Positions 1 through 5,028 of a stretch of 5,532 bases of DNA are shown piece by piece. The position numbers were made by a program, and so were the translations under genes. The stretch is from Thermomonas sp. (GTDB lineage Bacteria > Pseudomonadota > Gammaproteobacteria > Xanthomonadales > Xanthomonadaceae), in the NCBI GenBank assembly GCA_024711415.1, contig JANJSW010000189.1, forward strand, positions 1 through 5,532, read 5' to 3'. Below the pieces are notes generated by a model, which made no database searches, was not told the DNA's origin, and was given only the letters and a program-made list of their open reading frames with translations. The stretch's first letter is position 1. The number at the start of each line of letters is the position of its first letter.

Positions 1-583
1 AAACACGGGACGCCGCCGCTTCCTGACCGCGACCACGGCTGTGGTCGGTGCGGTCGGGGCCGGCTTTGCGGCGGTGCCGTTCATCAAATCCTGGAATCCG
101 AGTGCCCGTGCCAAGCTGGCCGGTGCCCCGGTGACCGCCGATATCAGCGCCCTGGCCGAAGGCCAGCGCCTGATCTTCGAGTGGCGCGGCCAGCCGATCT
201 GGATCGTCAAGCGCTCCAAGGCGATCCTGGATGCGCTTCCGACCCTCGACGGCCACCTGCGCGATCCCAAGTCCGACAACAAGGACCAGCAGCCCGCGTA
301 CATCAAGGGCGAGCTGCGTTCGATCAAGCCGGAGATCTCCGTGCTGGTCGGCCTGTGCACCCACCTGGGTTGCTCGCCCGAGATGAAGGCCGAGATCCGC
401 CCCGAGCCGTTCGACCCCGAGTGGAAGGGCGGCTACTTCTGCCCGTGCCACAAGTCGCGTTTCGACATGGCCGGCCGCGTGTTCCAGGGCGTCCCGGCGC
501 CGACCAACCTGGTCGTGCCGCCGCACCACTATGCCGATGACAACACCATCATCATCGGCGTCGATCCGCAGGGGGCTGCGTAA
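1..583 (+). CDS. petA: Ubiquinol-cytochrome c reductase iron-sulfur (Rieske) subunit, 5' partial
   Basis: Rieske [2Fe-2S] subunit of the cytochrome bc1 complex; it takes the first electron from ubiquinol at the Qo site and hands it to cytochrome c1 on the periplasmic side. The frame is open from base 2 and gives 193 visible residues, so only a short N-terminus lies outside the window. The internal GTG at 41 is not the start, because the upstream residues hold a twin-arginine motif (RRRFL, visible residues 4-8) followed by a hydrophobic Ala/Val/Gly segment (about 10-28). This is the usual uncleaved Tat signal anchor. Cluster-binding box 1 is CTHLGC (119-124) and box 2 is CPCHKS (147-152). By family homology C119, H121, C147 and H150 bind the cluster and C124-C149 form the disulfide. 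Box 2 is noncanonical: Lys replaces the usual Gly after the His ligand, and Phe154 sits where many homologues have the Tyr that hydrogen-bonds the cluster. petB starts 3 bases after the stop. Confidence 0.97.
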   Translation, partial: NTGRRRFLTATTAVVGAVGAGFAAVPFIKSWNPSARAKLAGAPVTADISALAEGQRLIFEWRGQPIWIVKRSKAILDALPTLDGHLRDPKSDNKDQQPAYIKGELRSIKPEISVLVGLCTHLGCSPEMKAEIRPEPFDPEWKGGYFCPCHKSRFDMAGRVFQGVPAPTNLVVPPHHYADDNTIIIGVDPQGAA

Positions 584-586
584 GCC

Positions 587-1858
587 ATGGCGAACATCTT
601 CACCCGTACCGCCAATGGCGTGATGGACTGGGTCAACGAGCGTGCACCGGGCATGATGCCGGCGTATCGCAAGCACATGACCGAGTACTACGCGCCGAAG
701 AACTTCAACCTCTGGTACTACTTCGGCTCGCTCGCGCTGCTGGTGCTGGTCAACCAGATCGTCACCGGCATCTTCCTGACGATGCACTTCAAGCCGTCCG
801 CGGCGGAAGCGTTCTCGTCGGTCGAATACATCATGCGTGACGTGGAGTGGGGCTGGCTGATCCGCTACATGCACTCCACCGGCGCGTCGCTGTTCTTCAT
901 CGTCGTGTACCTGCACATGTTCCGCGGCCTGATGTACGGCTCATACCAGAAGCCGCGCGAACTGGTGTGGATCCTGGGCATGCTGATCTACCTGGTGCTG
1001 ATGGCCGAAGCCTTCATGGGCTACGTGCTGCCGTGGGGCCAGATGTCCTACTGGGGCGCCAAGGTGATCATCTCGCTGTTCGGCGCGATCCCGGTGATCG
1101 GTGGCGGCCTGACCGAATGGATCATGGGCGACTACAACCCGGGCGACGCGACGCTGAACCGCTTCTTCGCCCTGCACGTGATTGCGATGCCGCTGGTGCT
1201 GCTGCTGCTGGTGGTGCTGCACATCTTCGCCCTGCATGAAGTCGGCTCCAACAATCCCGATGGCGTCGAGATCAAGAAGGGCCCGAAGGGCAACCGCTGG
1301 TCCGAGAAGGCACCCACCGATGGCATTCCCTTCCACCCGTACTACACGGTGAAGGACCTGTTCTACATCGGCTGTTTCCTGATCATCGCCGCGTTCGTGA
1401 TCTTCTTCGCGCCGACTTTCGGTGGCTGGTTCCTCGAGCACGACAACTTCACCGAGGCCAACCCGCTGGTGACGCCGTCGCATATCAAGCCGGTGTGGTA
1501 CTTCACCCCGTACTACGCGATGCTGCGCGTGGTGCCCTCGTTCTTCGGCATCAAGCTGTGGGGCGTGCTGGTGATGTTCGGCGCGATCGTGATGCTGTTC
1601 CTGCTGCCGTGGCTGGACCGTTCGCCGGTCAAGTCCTACCGCTACCGCGGCTGGATCAGCTGGAGCATGCTGCTGATGTTCGCGGTCAGCTTCCTGTGGC
1701 TGGCCAAGATCGGCGCCGGCCCGGGTACCGACCCGGTCGAAGCCATCATCGGCCGCGTATTGACCTTCCTTTACTTCGCTTTCTTCATCACCATGCCGGT
1801 CTGGTCCAAGCTGGACAAGACCAAGCCGGTGCCTGACCGGGTGACGATGCATGACTAA
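587..1858 (+). CDS. petB: Cytochrome b subunit of the bc1 complex
   Basis: Eight-helix membrane subunit that carries haems bL and bH and forms the Qo and Qi quinone sites. The product is 423 residues, a full-length fused cytochrome b rather than the split b6/subunit IV form. Hydrophobic helices lie at about 45-66, 94-115, 126-148, 195-216, 258-281, 324-343, 357-376 and 390-410. The haem ligands should be H96 and H110 in helix B (RYMHSTG and YLHMFRG) and H197 and H212 in helix D. The spacing is 13 intervening residues in helix B but 14 in helix D. The Qo loop motif reads PVWY at 302-305 instead of PEWY. LPWGQMSYWG (148-157) is the conserved segment after helix C. The ATG at 587 follows a purine-rich GGGGG stretch about 12 bases upstream and lies 3 bases after petA. 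The last 8 bases overlap petC. Family assignment is certain; the PVWY form and helix D spacing are, from memory, typical of beta/gamma-proteobacterial enzymes. Confidence 0.98.
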   Translation: MANIFTRTANGVMDWVNERAPGMMPAYRKHMTEYYAPKNFNLWYYFGSLALLVLVNQIVTGIFLTMHFKPSAAEAFSSVEYIMRDVEWGWLIRYMHSTGASLFFIVVYLHMFRGLMYGSYQKPRELVWILGMLIYLVLMAEAFMGYVLPWGQMSYWGAKVIISLFGAIPVIGGGLTEWIMGDYNPGDATLNRFFALHVIAMPLVLLLLVVLHIFALHEVGSNNPDGVEIKKGPKGNRWSEKAPTDGIPFHPYYTVKDLFYIGCFLIIAAFVIFFAPTFGGWFLEHDNFTEANPLVTPSHIKPVWYFTPYYAMLRVVPSFFGIKLWGVLVMFGAIVMLFLLPWLDRSPVKSYRYRGWISWSMLLMFAVSFLWLAKIGAGPGTDPVEAIIGRVLTFLYFAFFITMPVWSKLDKTKPVPDRVTMHD

Positions 1859-2594
1859 GAACTTCCTGACCCGCGCGGCGGTGTTCGCCGCCGGCATCCT
1901 GATCAGCACCGTCGCGTTCGCGGCGGGCGGCGGCAACCTGCAGCAGTCCGGCGTCGACCTGAACGACAAGGCCTCGCTGCAGCGTGGTGCCGCCCTGTAC
2001 ATGAACTACTGCGGCGGCTGCCATTCGCTGAAGTACATCCGCTACGCGCGCATCGCCGAAGACCTTGGCCTGTCCGAAGAGGACGTGATGGCCAACCTCA
2101 ACTTCAGCGGCGGCAAGATCGGCGACCACGTGATCTCCGCGATGACCCCGGAAATGGGCGTGGCGGCGTTCGGCAAGGCACCGCCGGACCTGAGCCTGGT
2201 CGCCCGCGTGCGAACCAGCGACTGGGTCTACACCTACCTGAAGTCGTTCTACCTGGACGAGACCCGTCCGGTGGGCTGGAACAACACCCTGTTCGTAAAT
2301 GCCTCGATGCCGAACCCGTTGTGGGAACTGCAGGGCGTGCAGCAGCCGGTGTACGGCAAGAAGGACGCGACAGGCGAGATGCCGGTCGAGGGCTTCACCA
2401 TCAGCCAGCCGGGCAGCGAGAACGCGGAACAGTTCGACCGCACCGTGCGCGACATCACCGCGTTCCTCGAGTACGTGGGCGAGCCGGTCGCGCTGAAGCG
2501 CCAGAACGTCGGCGTGTGGGCGATCCTGTTCCTGGTGTTCTTCGCCTTCATCGCCTGGTTGCTGAAGCACGAATACTGGCGGGACGTTCACTGA
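1851..2594 (+). CDS. petC: Cytochrome c1 subunit of the bc1 complex
   Basis: Membrane-anchored c-type cytochrome that accepts the electron from the Rieske protein and passes it to soluble or membrane cytochrome c. The product is 247 residues. A Sec signal peptide spans about 1-24 (hydrophobic core, predicted cleavage after VAFA). The single haem-attachment motif CGGCH is at 54-58, with H58 as the proximal axial ligand. M153, in the NASMPNPLWELQG segment, is the likely distal ligand by homology. The APPDLSLVAR stretch (110-119) is a cytochrome c1 signature. A C-terminal helix at about 221-238 is followed by the basic EYWRDVH end that keeps the tail in the cytoplasm. The ATG overlaps the end of petB by 8 bases. 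No strong Shine-Dalgarno is visible (only a GGGTG about 10 bases upstream), so translation is probably coupled to petB. Nothing is missing or broken. Confidence 0.98.
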   Translation: MTKNFLTRAAVFAAGILISTVAFAAGGGNLQQSGVDLNDKASLQRGAALYMNYCGGCHSLKYIRYARIAEDLGLSEEDVMANLNFSGGKIGDHVISAMTPEMGVAAFGKAPPDLSLVARVRTSDWVYTYLKSFYLDETRPVGWNNTLFVNASMPNPLWELQGVQQPVYGKKDATGEMPVEGFTISQPGSENAEQFDRTVRDITAFLEYVGEPVALKRQNVGVWAILFLVFFAFIAWLLKHEYWRDVH

Positions 2595-2645
2595 CGGGGC
2601 GGCTGCTGATGGCAGGGACGCCCGCCATGGGGAACGAAGCTTGAC

Positions 2646-2670
2646 TGCCGCCCGCATCGTGCGGGCGGCG
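2646..2670 (+). terminator. Perfect 10-bp GC hairpin between petC and sspA (possible partial terminator or attenuator)
   Basis: GCCGCCCGCA (2647-2656) and TGCGGGCGGC (2660-2669) are exact reverse complements around a 3-base TCG loop, and a T-G wobble at 2646/2670 can extend the stem. It begins 52 bases after the petC stop. No T-tract follows, so it does not meet the usual definition of an intrinsic terminator. It could slow or partly stop RNA polymerase, protect the 3' end of petABC mRNA, or simply separate the two gene sets. The inverted repeat is seen directly; the role is inferred. Confidence 0.5.
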
Positions 2671-2697
2671 CAGGTGCGTCCGGCAACGGCCGGGCGC

Positions 2698-2702
2698 GGG
2701 AG
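2698..2702 (+). promoter_or_regulatory. Ribosome binding site deciding the sspA start
   Basis: GGGAG ends 8 bases before the ATG at 2711 and 11 bases before the ATG at 2714. It therefore supports one of these two adjacent ATGs. It overlaps the upstream GTG at 2702, which makes that earlier in-frame codon an unlikely start. Confidence 0.6.
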
Positions 2703-2710
2703 TGGTCCTG

Positions 2711-3349
2711 ATGATGGCTGTGAGTCCGCGCATGCGTAATGCCTTGACCCTGTTTTCCGCTGTCGACGATGTTCTCTGTCACCGCGTCCGGCTGGTGCTG
2801 GCGGCCAAGGGCGTCACTTACGACCTCATTCCCGTCGATCCGCAGAGTCCGCCAGAGGACCTGATCGATCTGAATCCGTACCACTCGGTGCCGACCCTGG
2901 TCGAACGCGACCTGGTCCTGTACGCGGCCAGCGTGGTCAGCGAATACCTCGACGAGCGCTACCCGCATCCGCCGCTGATGCCGGTGGAACCGCTGGCCCG
3001 CGCGCGCCTGCGCCTGGCGATGCTGCGCATCGAGCACGACTGGGTGCCGCAGGTGCAGGCCATCCAGCTGGGCAACAAGCAGCAGGCCGAAGCCGGCCGC
3101 AAGCGCCTGAAGGAGCTGCTGGCGCAGTCGGTGCCGCTGTTCAAGGCCTACAAGTTCTTCCTCAACGGCGAAATGAGCCTGGCCGACTGCGCGATGGCGC
3201 CGATCATCTGGCGGCTGGAAGCGCTGGGCGTGCCGCTGCCGAAGGACGGCAAGGTGATCGAGGAGTACGGCAACCGCATCTTCCGCAACCCGGGTTTCGT
3301 GCGCAGCCTCACCGACCAAGAAAAGAACCTGCGCGAGCTCGTCCTCTGA
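2711..3349 (+). CDS. sspA: Stringent starvation protein A (RNA polymerase-associated, GST fold)
   Basis: SspA binds RNA polymerase holoenzyme and modulates transcription during stationary phase, starvation and acid stress; in pathogens it affects virulence genes. That role comes from family knowledge. The product is 212 residues from the ATG at 2711, close to E. coli SspA. An N-terminal thioredoxin-like half (about 10-90) contains DLIDLNPYHSVPTLVERDL (50-68). An all-helical GST-C half includes EMSLADC (154-160). The surface PHP motif known to matter for SspA function is kept at 85-87, within EYLDERYPHPPLMP. The segment matching the GST glutathione-binding Glu-Ser pair (LWESR in E. coli) reads LYAAS here, which fits a non-enzymatic protein. 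The ATG at 2711 is chosen from the GGGAG site 8 bases upstream; 2714 is almost equally good, and GTG 2702 is less likely. The stop overlaps the sspB start by one base. The order petABC-sspAB is common in beta- and gammaproteobacteria. Confidence 0.95.
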   Translation: MMAVSPRMRNALTLFSAVDDVLCHRVRLVLAAKGVTYDLIPVDPQSPPEDLIDLNPYHSVPTLVERDLVLYAASVVSEYLDERYPHPPLMPVEPLARARLRLAMLRIEHDWVPQVQAIQLGNKQQAEAGRKRLKELLAQSVPLFKAYKFFLNGEMSLADCAMAPIIWRLEALGVPLPKDGKVIEEYGNRIFRNPGFVRSLTDQEKNLRELVL

Positions 3350-3807
3350 TGGGCGAGCCGGTCCTGCCGCCGATGTCCAGCCAGCGCCCGTACCTGCTGC
3401 GCGCGCTGTACGAATGGATTGTCGACAACGGCATGACCCCGCACGTGCTGGTGGACGCGCGCATGCCCGGCGTGCGCGTGCCGCCGCACACGGTCAAGGA
3501 CGGCCAGGTCGTGCTCAACATCGCCGAGCGGGCGGTAGTGCGGCTGGAAATGGACAACGATGCGCTGCGCTTCTCCGCACGCTTCAATGGCGTCAGCCAG
3601 TCGGTGGTGGTGCCGATGGCCGCGGTGATCGCCGTGTACGCCCGTGAAACCGGCCAGGGCATGGCGCTGCCGCCGGACCTGCATTCGGGCGAGCCCGGCG
3701 AGCTCGTCGAAGGGGAGGCGGAGGCTTCCGTCCCTGCGGCTGCCGACGAAAATCCACCGGAAGCCGATCCGCCCAAGCGCGGCGCGCACCTCCGCATCGT
3801 CAAGTAG
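3349..3807 (+). CDS. sspB: ClpXP protease specificity-enhancing factor SspB
   Basis: Adaptor that binds ssrA-tagged and some other substrates and delivers them to ClpXP. The product is 152 residues. The folded substrate-binding domain (about 12-115) opens with RPYLLRALYEW and contains the family-typical TPHVLVDARMPGV and VVLNIAERAV. An acidic, Pro/Ala/Glu-rich flexible linker follows (about 116-142). The tail LRIVK (148-152) matches the ClpX-binding XB peptide that ends E. coli SspB (LRVVK), so both working parts are present. The linker looks shorter than in the E. coli protein (165 residues). The start at 3349 forms a TGATG junction with the sspA stop, typical of translational coupling. The ATG at 3373 (MSSQRPYLL) is a real alternative that would shorten the protein by 8 residues without touching the core. 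Neither start has a strong Shine-Dalgarno. Confidence 0.96.
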   Translation: MGEPVLPPMSSQRPYLLRALYEWIVDNGMTPHVLVDARMPGVRVPPHTVKDGQVVLNIAERAVVRLEMDNDALRFSARFNGVSQSVVVPMAAVIAVYARETGQGMALPPDLHSGEPGELVEGEAEASVPAAADENPPEADPPKRGAHLRIVK

Positions 3808-3817
3808 CCGGCGGCGG

Positions 3818-3857
3818 GGCCGATCCTGTGACGTCGTCGTGCCGCGACGAACCGGCC
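3818..3857. terminator. Weak GC stem-loops between convergent sspB and DUF3301 genes
   Basis: The 51-base gap between the two stop codons can fold. TCGTCG (3834-3839) pairs with CGACGA (3845-3850) around a 5-base loop, and GGCCG (3818-3822) can pair with CGGCC (3853-3857) outside it. Stems are short and no T-run lies on either side. The position between converging genes favours a bidirectional terminator role, but the structural evidence alone is thin. Confidence 0.3.
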
Positions 3858-3858
3858 G

Positions 3859-4194
3859 TCAGGAGTTGAGGCTGCGTACCACCGATTGTGCCGCCCGCGT
3901 CGGGCCGCTGAAGCCCACCAGCTGGTCGCCCAGCAGGACCACCCGGCCGATGTGGCGGTCGTGGCCATCCTCCGAATATTCGAAGCGGAAGCTGCGCTCC
4001 AGCCCCATCCAGCCGTCGCCCTTGCGCCGCAGGCGCAGGCCGCTGGCATGCACCGACTGATCCAGCCATTGCACGCCTGCGGCCGCGCAGGCATCGCGGC
4101 TGATTTCGGCGGCGCGCTCGGCGGCGGCGCGCGCGGCGGTGAACATGAAGAATGCGGCGGCGCCCGCAATCATGAGTATCAGCAAGGTCGGCAT
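3859..4194 (-). CDS. DUF3301 family membrane-anchored protein of unknown function
   Basis: 111-residue protein that I recognise as a DUF3301 member; no biochemical function is known to me. A hydrophobic helix at about 3-21 (LLILMIAGAAAFFMF) looks like an uncleaved N-terminal anchor. It is followed by an amphipathic Ala/Arg/Glu-rich stretch (22-35), a conserved-looking Cys36, and the GVQWLDQSVH segment (40-49). The rest is a small, probably beta-rich domain with the alternating pattern LRLRR...LERSFRFEYS and a D-x-R-x-I-G-R-V-x-L-L-G stretch near 79-89. The arrangement suggests a short cytoplasmic or periplasmic domain tethered to the inner membrane; orientation cannot be settled by eye. It is transcribed toward sspB and divergently from the FHA gene. 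Upstream of the ATG at 4194 there is no AGGAG-like site, so initiation is weak or leaderless. Family assignment is by recall of the sequence pattern. Confidence 0.87.
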   Translation of the reverse strand: MPTLLILMIAGAAAFFMFTAARAAAERAAEISRDACAAAGVQWLDQSVHASGLRLRRKGDGWMGLERSFRFEYSEDGHDRHIGRVVLLGDQLVGFSGPTRAAQSVVRSLNS

Positions 4195-4274
4195 CCGGAT
4201 AATCTGGAGGCAGCCGGTCGCAAGTGCAAGCGCGTGCCCCTACCGTCCCACCCGAGAAACATGAGTCCAACGCG
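4195..4274. promoter_or_regulatory. Divergent promoter region between DUF3301 and FHA genes
   Basis: This 80-base spacer separates two divergent starts and should hold promoters for both. GATAAT at 4198-4203 (+ strand) matches five of six bases of the sigma-70 -10 box and would place a + strand start about 65 bases before the FHA ATG, but no good -35 lies upstream. On the - strand the overlapping GATTAT (4199-4204), with TTGCAC (4224-4229) 19 bases upstream, is a weak promoter candidate whose start point would fall at about the DUF3301 ATG. A short tandem repeat, GCAAGT-GCAAGC, lies at 4220-4231. No operator was recognised. Confidence 0.35.
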
Positions 4275-5027
4275 ATGATGAAACTGGTTTTCCCCGATGG
4301 TGATCGCCCGCAACTGCTGCTGGAGCAGCGCGTGTATCGGCTGGGCTCCGCCCCGGATGCCGATGTGGCGTTGCAGGCCGAAGGCGTGGAACCGTTGCAC
4401 TGCGAGTTGCAGGTTGGCGCGCATGGCGTGCAGGTGCGCGTTCCTGCCGGTCGTCGCGTGCTGGTCAATGAACGCCCGGTCGATGGTCTGATCGCCCTGC
4501 GCGCGGGCGATACGCTGGGCGTGGCCGGACGCCGCATCCGCTTGGTGGATGCGGCGGGAGAGCCCGCGTGCGAGGGCGCGGGGCTCCGTGAAAATGCCGG
4601 TCGCGACGCCACGATGGTGCGGCCGGTGCTGCCGAAGTTCGCCCTGCGCGGCCTGTCCGGCGACCATTTCGGGCACAGTTTCCCGCTGCAGGCCAGTCTT
4701 ACCGTCGGTCGTGCGGTCGAGGCCGGCCTGCGCATCCCGCTCGAAAGCGTTTCGCGCCTGCATGCGCGGCTCACGCCGGCGGGCGATGAGGTGCTGGTGG
4801 AGGATCTGGGTTCGGCGAACGGAACCTGGCTCAACGGCAAGCGGATCACCCGCGCGCAGGCGGTGCACGGCGACGAGATCCGTTTCGATACCCAACGCTT
4901 CCAGCTCCTGGCGCCCGGCCTGCCGGTACGCGCCCAGGCCGGGAAGGCGCCCGCCGCGAACCGGTGGCCGTGGCTGGCGGTGGCCCTGCTTGTGCTGGCC
5001 GGACTGGGCTACGCGGTAGCGGGTTGA
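4275..5027 (+). CDS. FHA-domain protein with C-terminal membrane anchor
   Basis: 250-residue protein with a clear forkhead-associated (FHA) phosphothreonine-binding domain at about 122-212. The binding residues are all present: G145-R146, S160-R161-x-H163, the LGSANGT stretch (178-184) and N187-G188. The first 90 residues look like a second, degenerate FHA fold: RLGSAPDADVAL (22-33) replaces the usual Gly-Arg, and LHCEL (41-45) stands in for SRxH with only the His kept. A linker (about 93-121) contains T113. A hydrophobic helix at 231-249 ends the protein, so it should be tail-anchored in the inner membrane with both FHA folds in the cytoplasm. The start at 4275 (or ATG 4278) is chosen because MKLVFPDG begins the first domain. 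The GTG at 4224 would add 17 uncharacteristic residues, and neither start has a strong Shine-Dalgarno. FHA proteins often read Ser/Thr kinase or type VI secretion signalling, but no such gene is visible here, so the partner is unknown. Confidence 0.9.
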   Translation: MMKLVFPDGDRPQLLLEQRVYRLGSAPDADVALQAEGVEPLHCELQVGAHGVQVRVPAGRRVLVNERPVDGLIALRAGDTLGVAGRRIRLVDAAGEPACEGAGLRENAGRDATMVRPVLPKFALRGLSGDHFGHSFPLQASLTVGRAVEAGLRIPLESVSRLHARLTPAGDEVLVEDLGSANGTWLNGKRITRAQAVHGDEIRFDTQRFQLLAPGLPVRAQAGKAPAANRWPWLAVALLVLAGLGYAVAG

Positions 5028-5028
5028 T

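Larger units (their letters stand above)
2595..2710 (+). other. petC-sspA intergenic spacer
   Basis: 116 bases between the petC stop and the preferred sspA start. It holds a perfect GC-rich inverted repeat (see the separate entry) and a Shine-Dalgarno-like sequence near its end. A TTGACT hexamer at 2641-2646 resembles a -35 box, but the sequence 16-18 bases further on is GC-rich hairpin arm with no -10-like hexamer, so I do not call a promoter. Short open frames crossing the spacer have no start/SD pair or recognisable product. Confidence 0.7.

Noticed and set aside
941..2002. 353-codon open frame on the - strand across petB and the start of petC
   Set aside because: It is antisense to two unmistakable genes; its product is low-complexity, rich in His, Gln, Arg and Ala, with no recognisable domain. 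High GC makes such open antisense frames common.
2641..2646. TTGACT as a -35 box for sspA
   Set aside because: At 16-18 bases downstream there is only GC-rich hairpin sequence and no -10-like hexamer.
3309..4169. 286-codon - strand frame across sspB and the DUF3301 region
   Set aside because: It is antisense to sspB, whose core and ClpX-binding tail are clear, and it overlaps DUF3301 in another frame; its product is Ser/Ala/Arg-rich without motifs.
4224..4274. 17-residue N-terminal extension of the FHA protein from GTG 4224
   Set aside because: The extra residues do not fit the domain start and there is no Shine-Dalgarno at the GTG; the ATGs at 4275/4278 begin exactly at the first domain.
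3800..4849. 349-codon - strand frame spanning DUF3301 and part of the FHA gene
   Set aside because: It overlaps DUF3301 in another frame and is antisense to conserved FHA motifs; its Arg/Ser/Pro-rich product has no family features.
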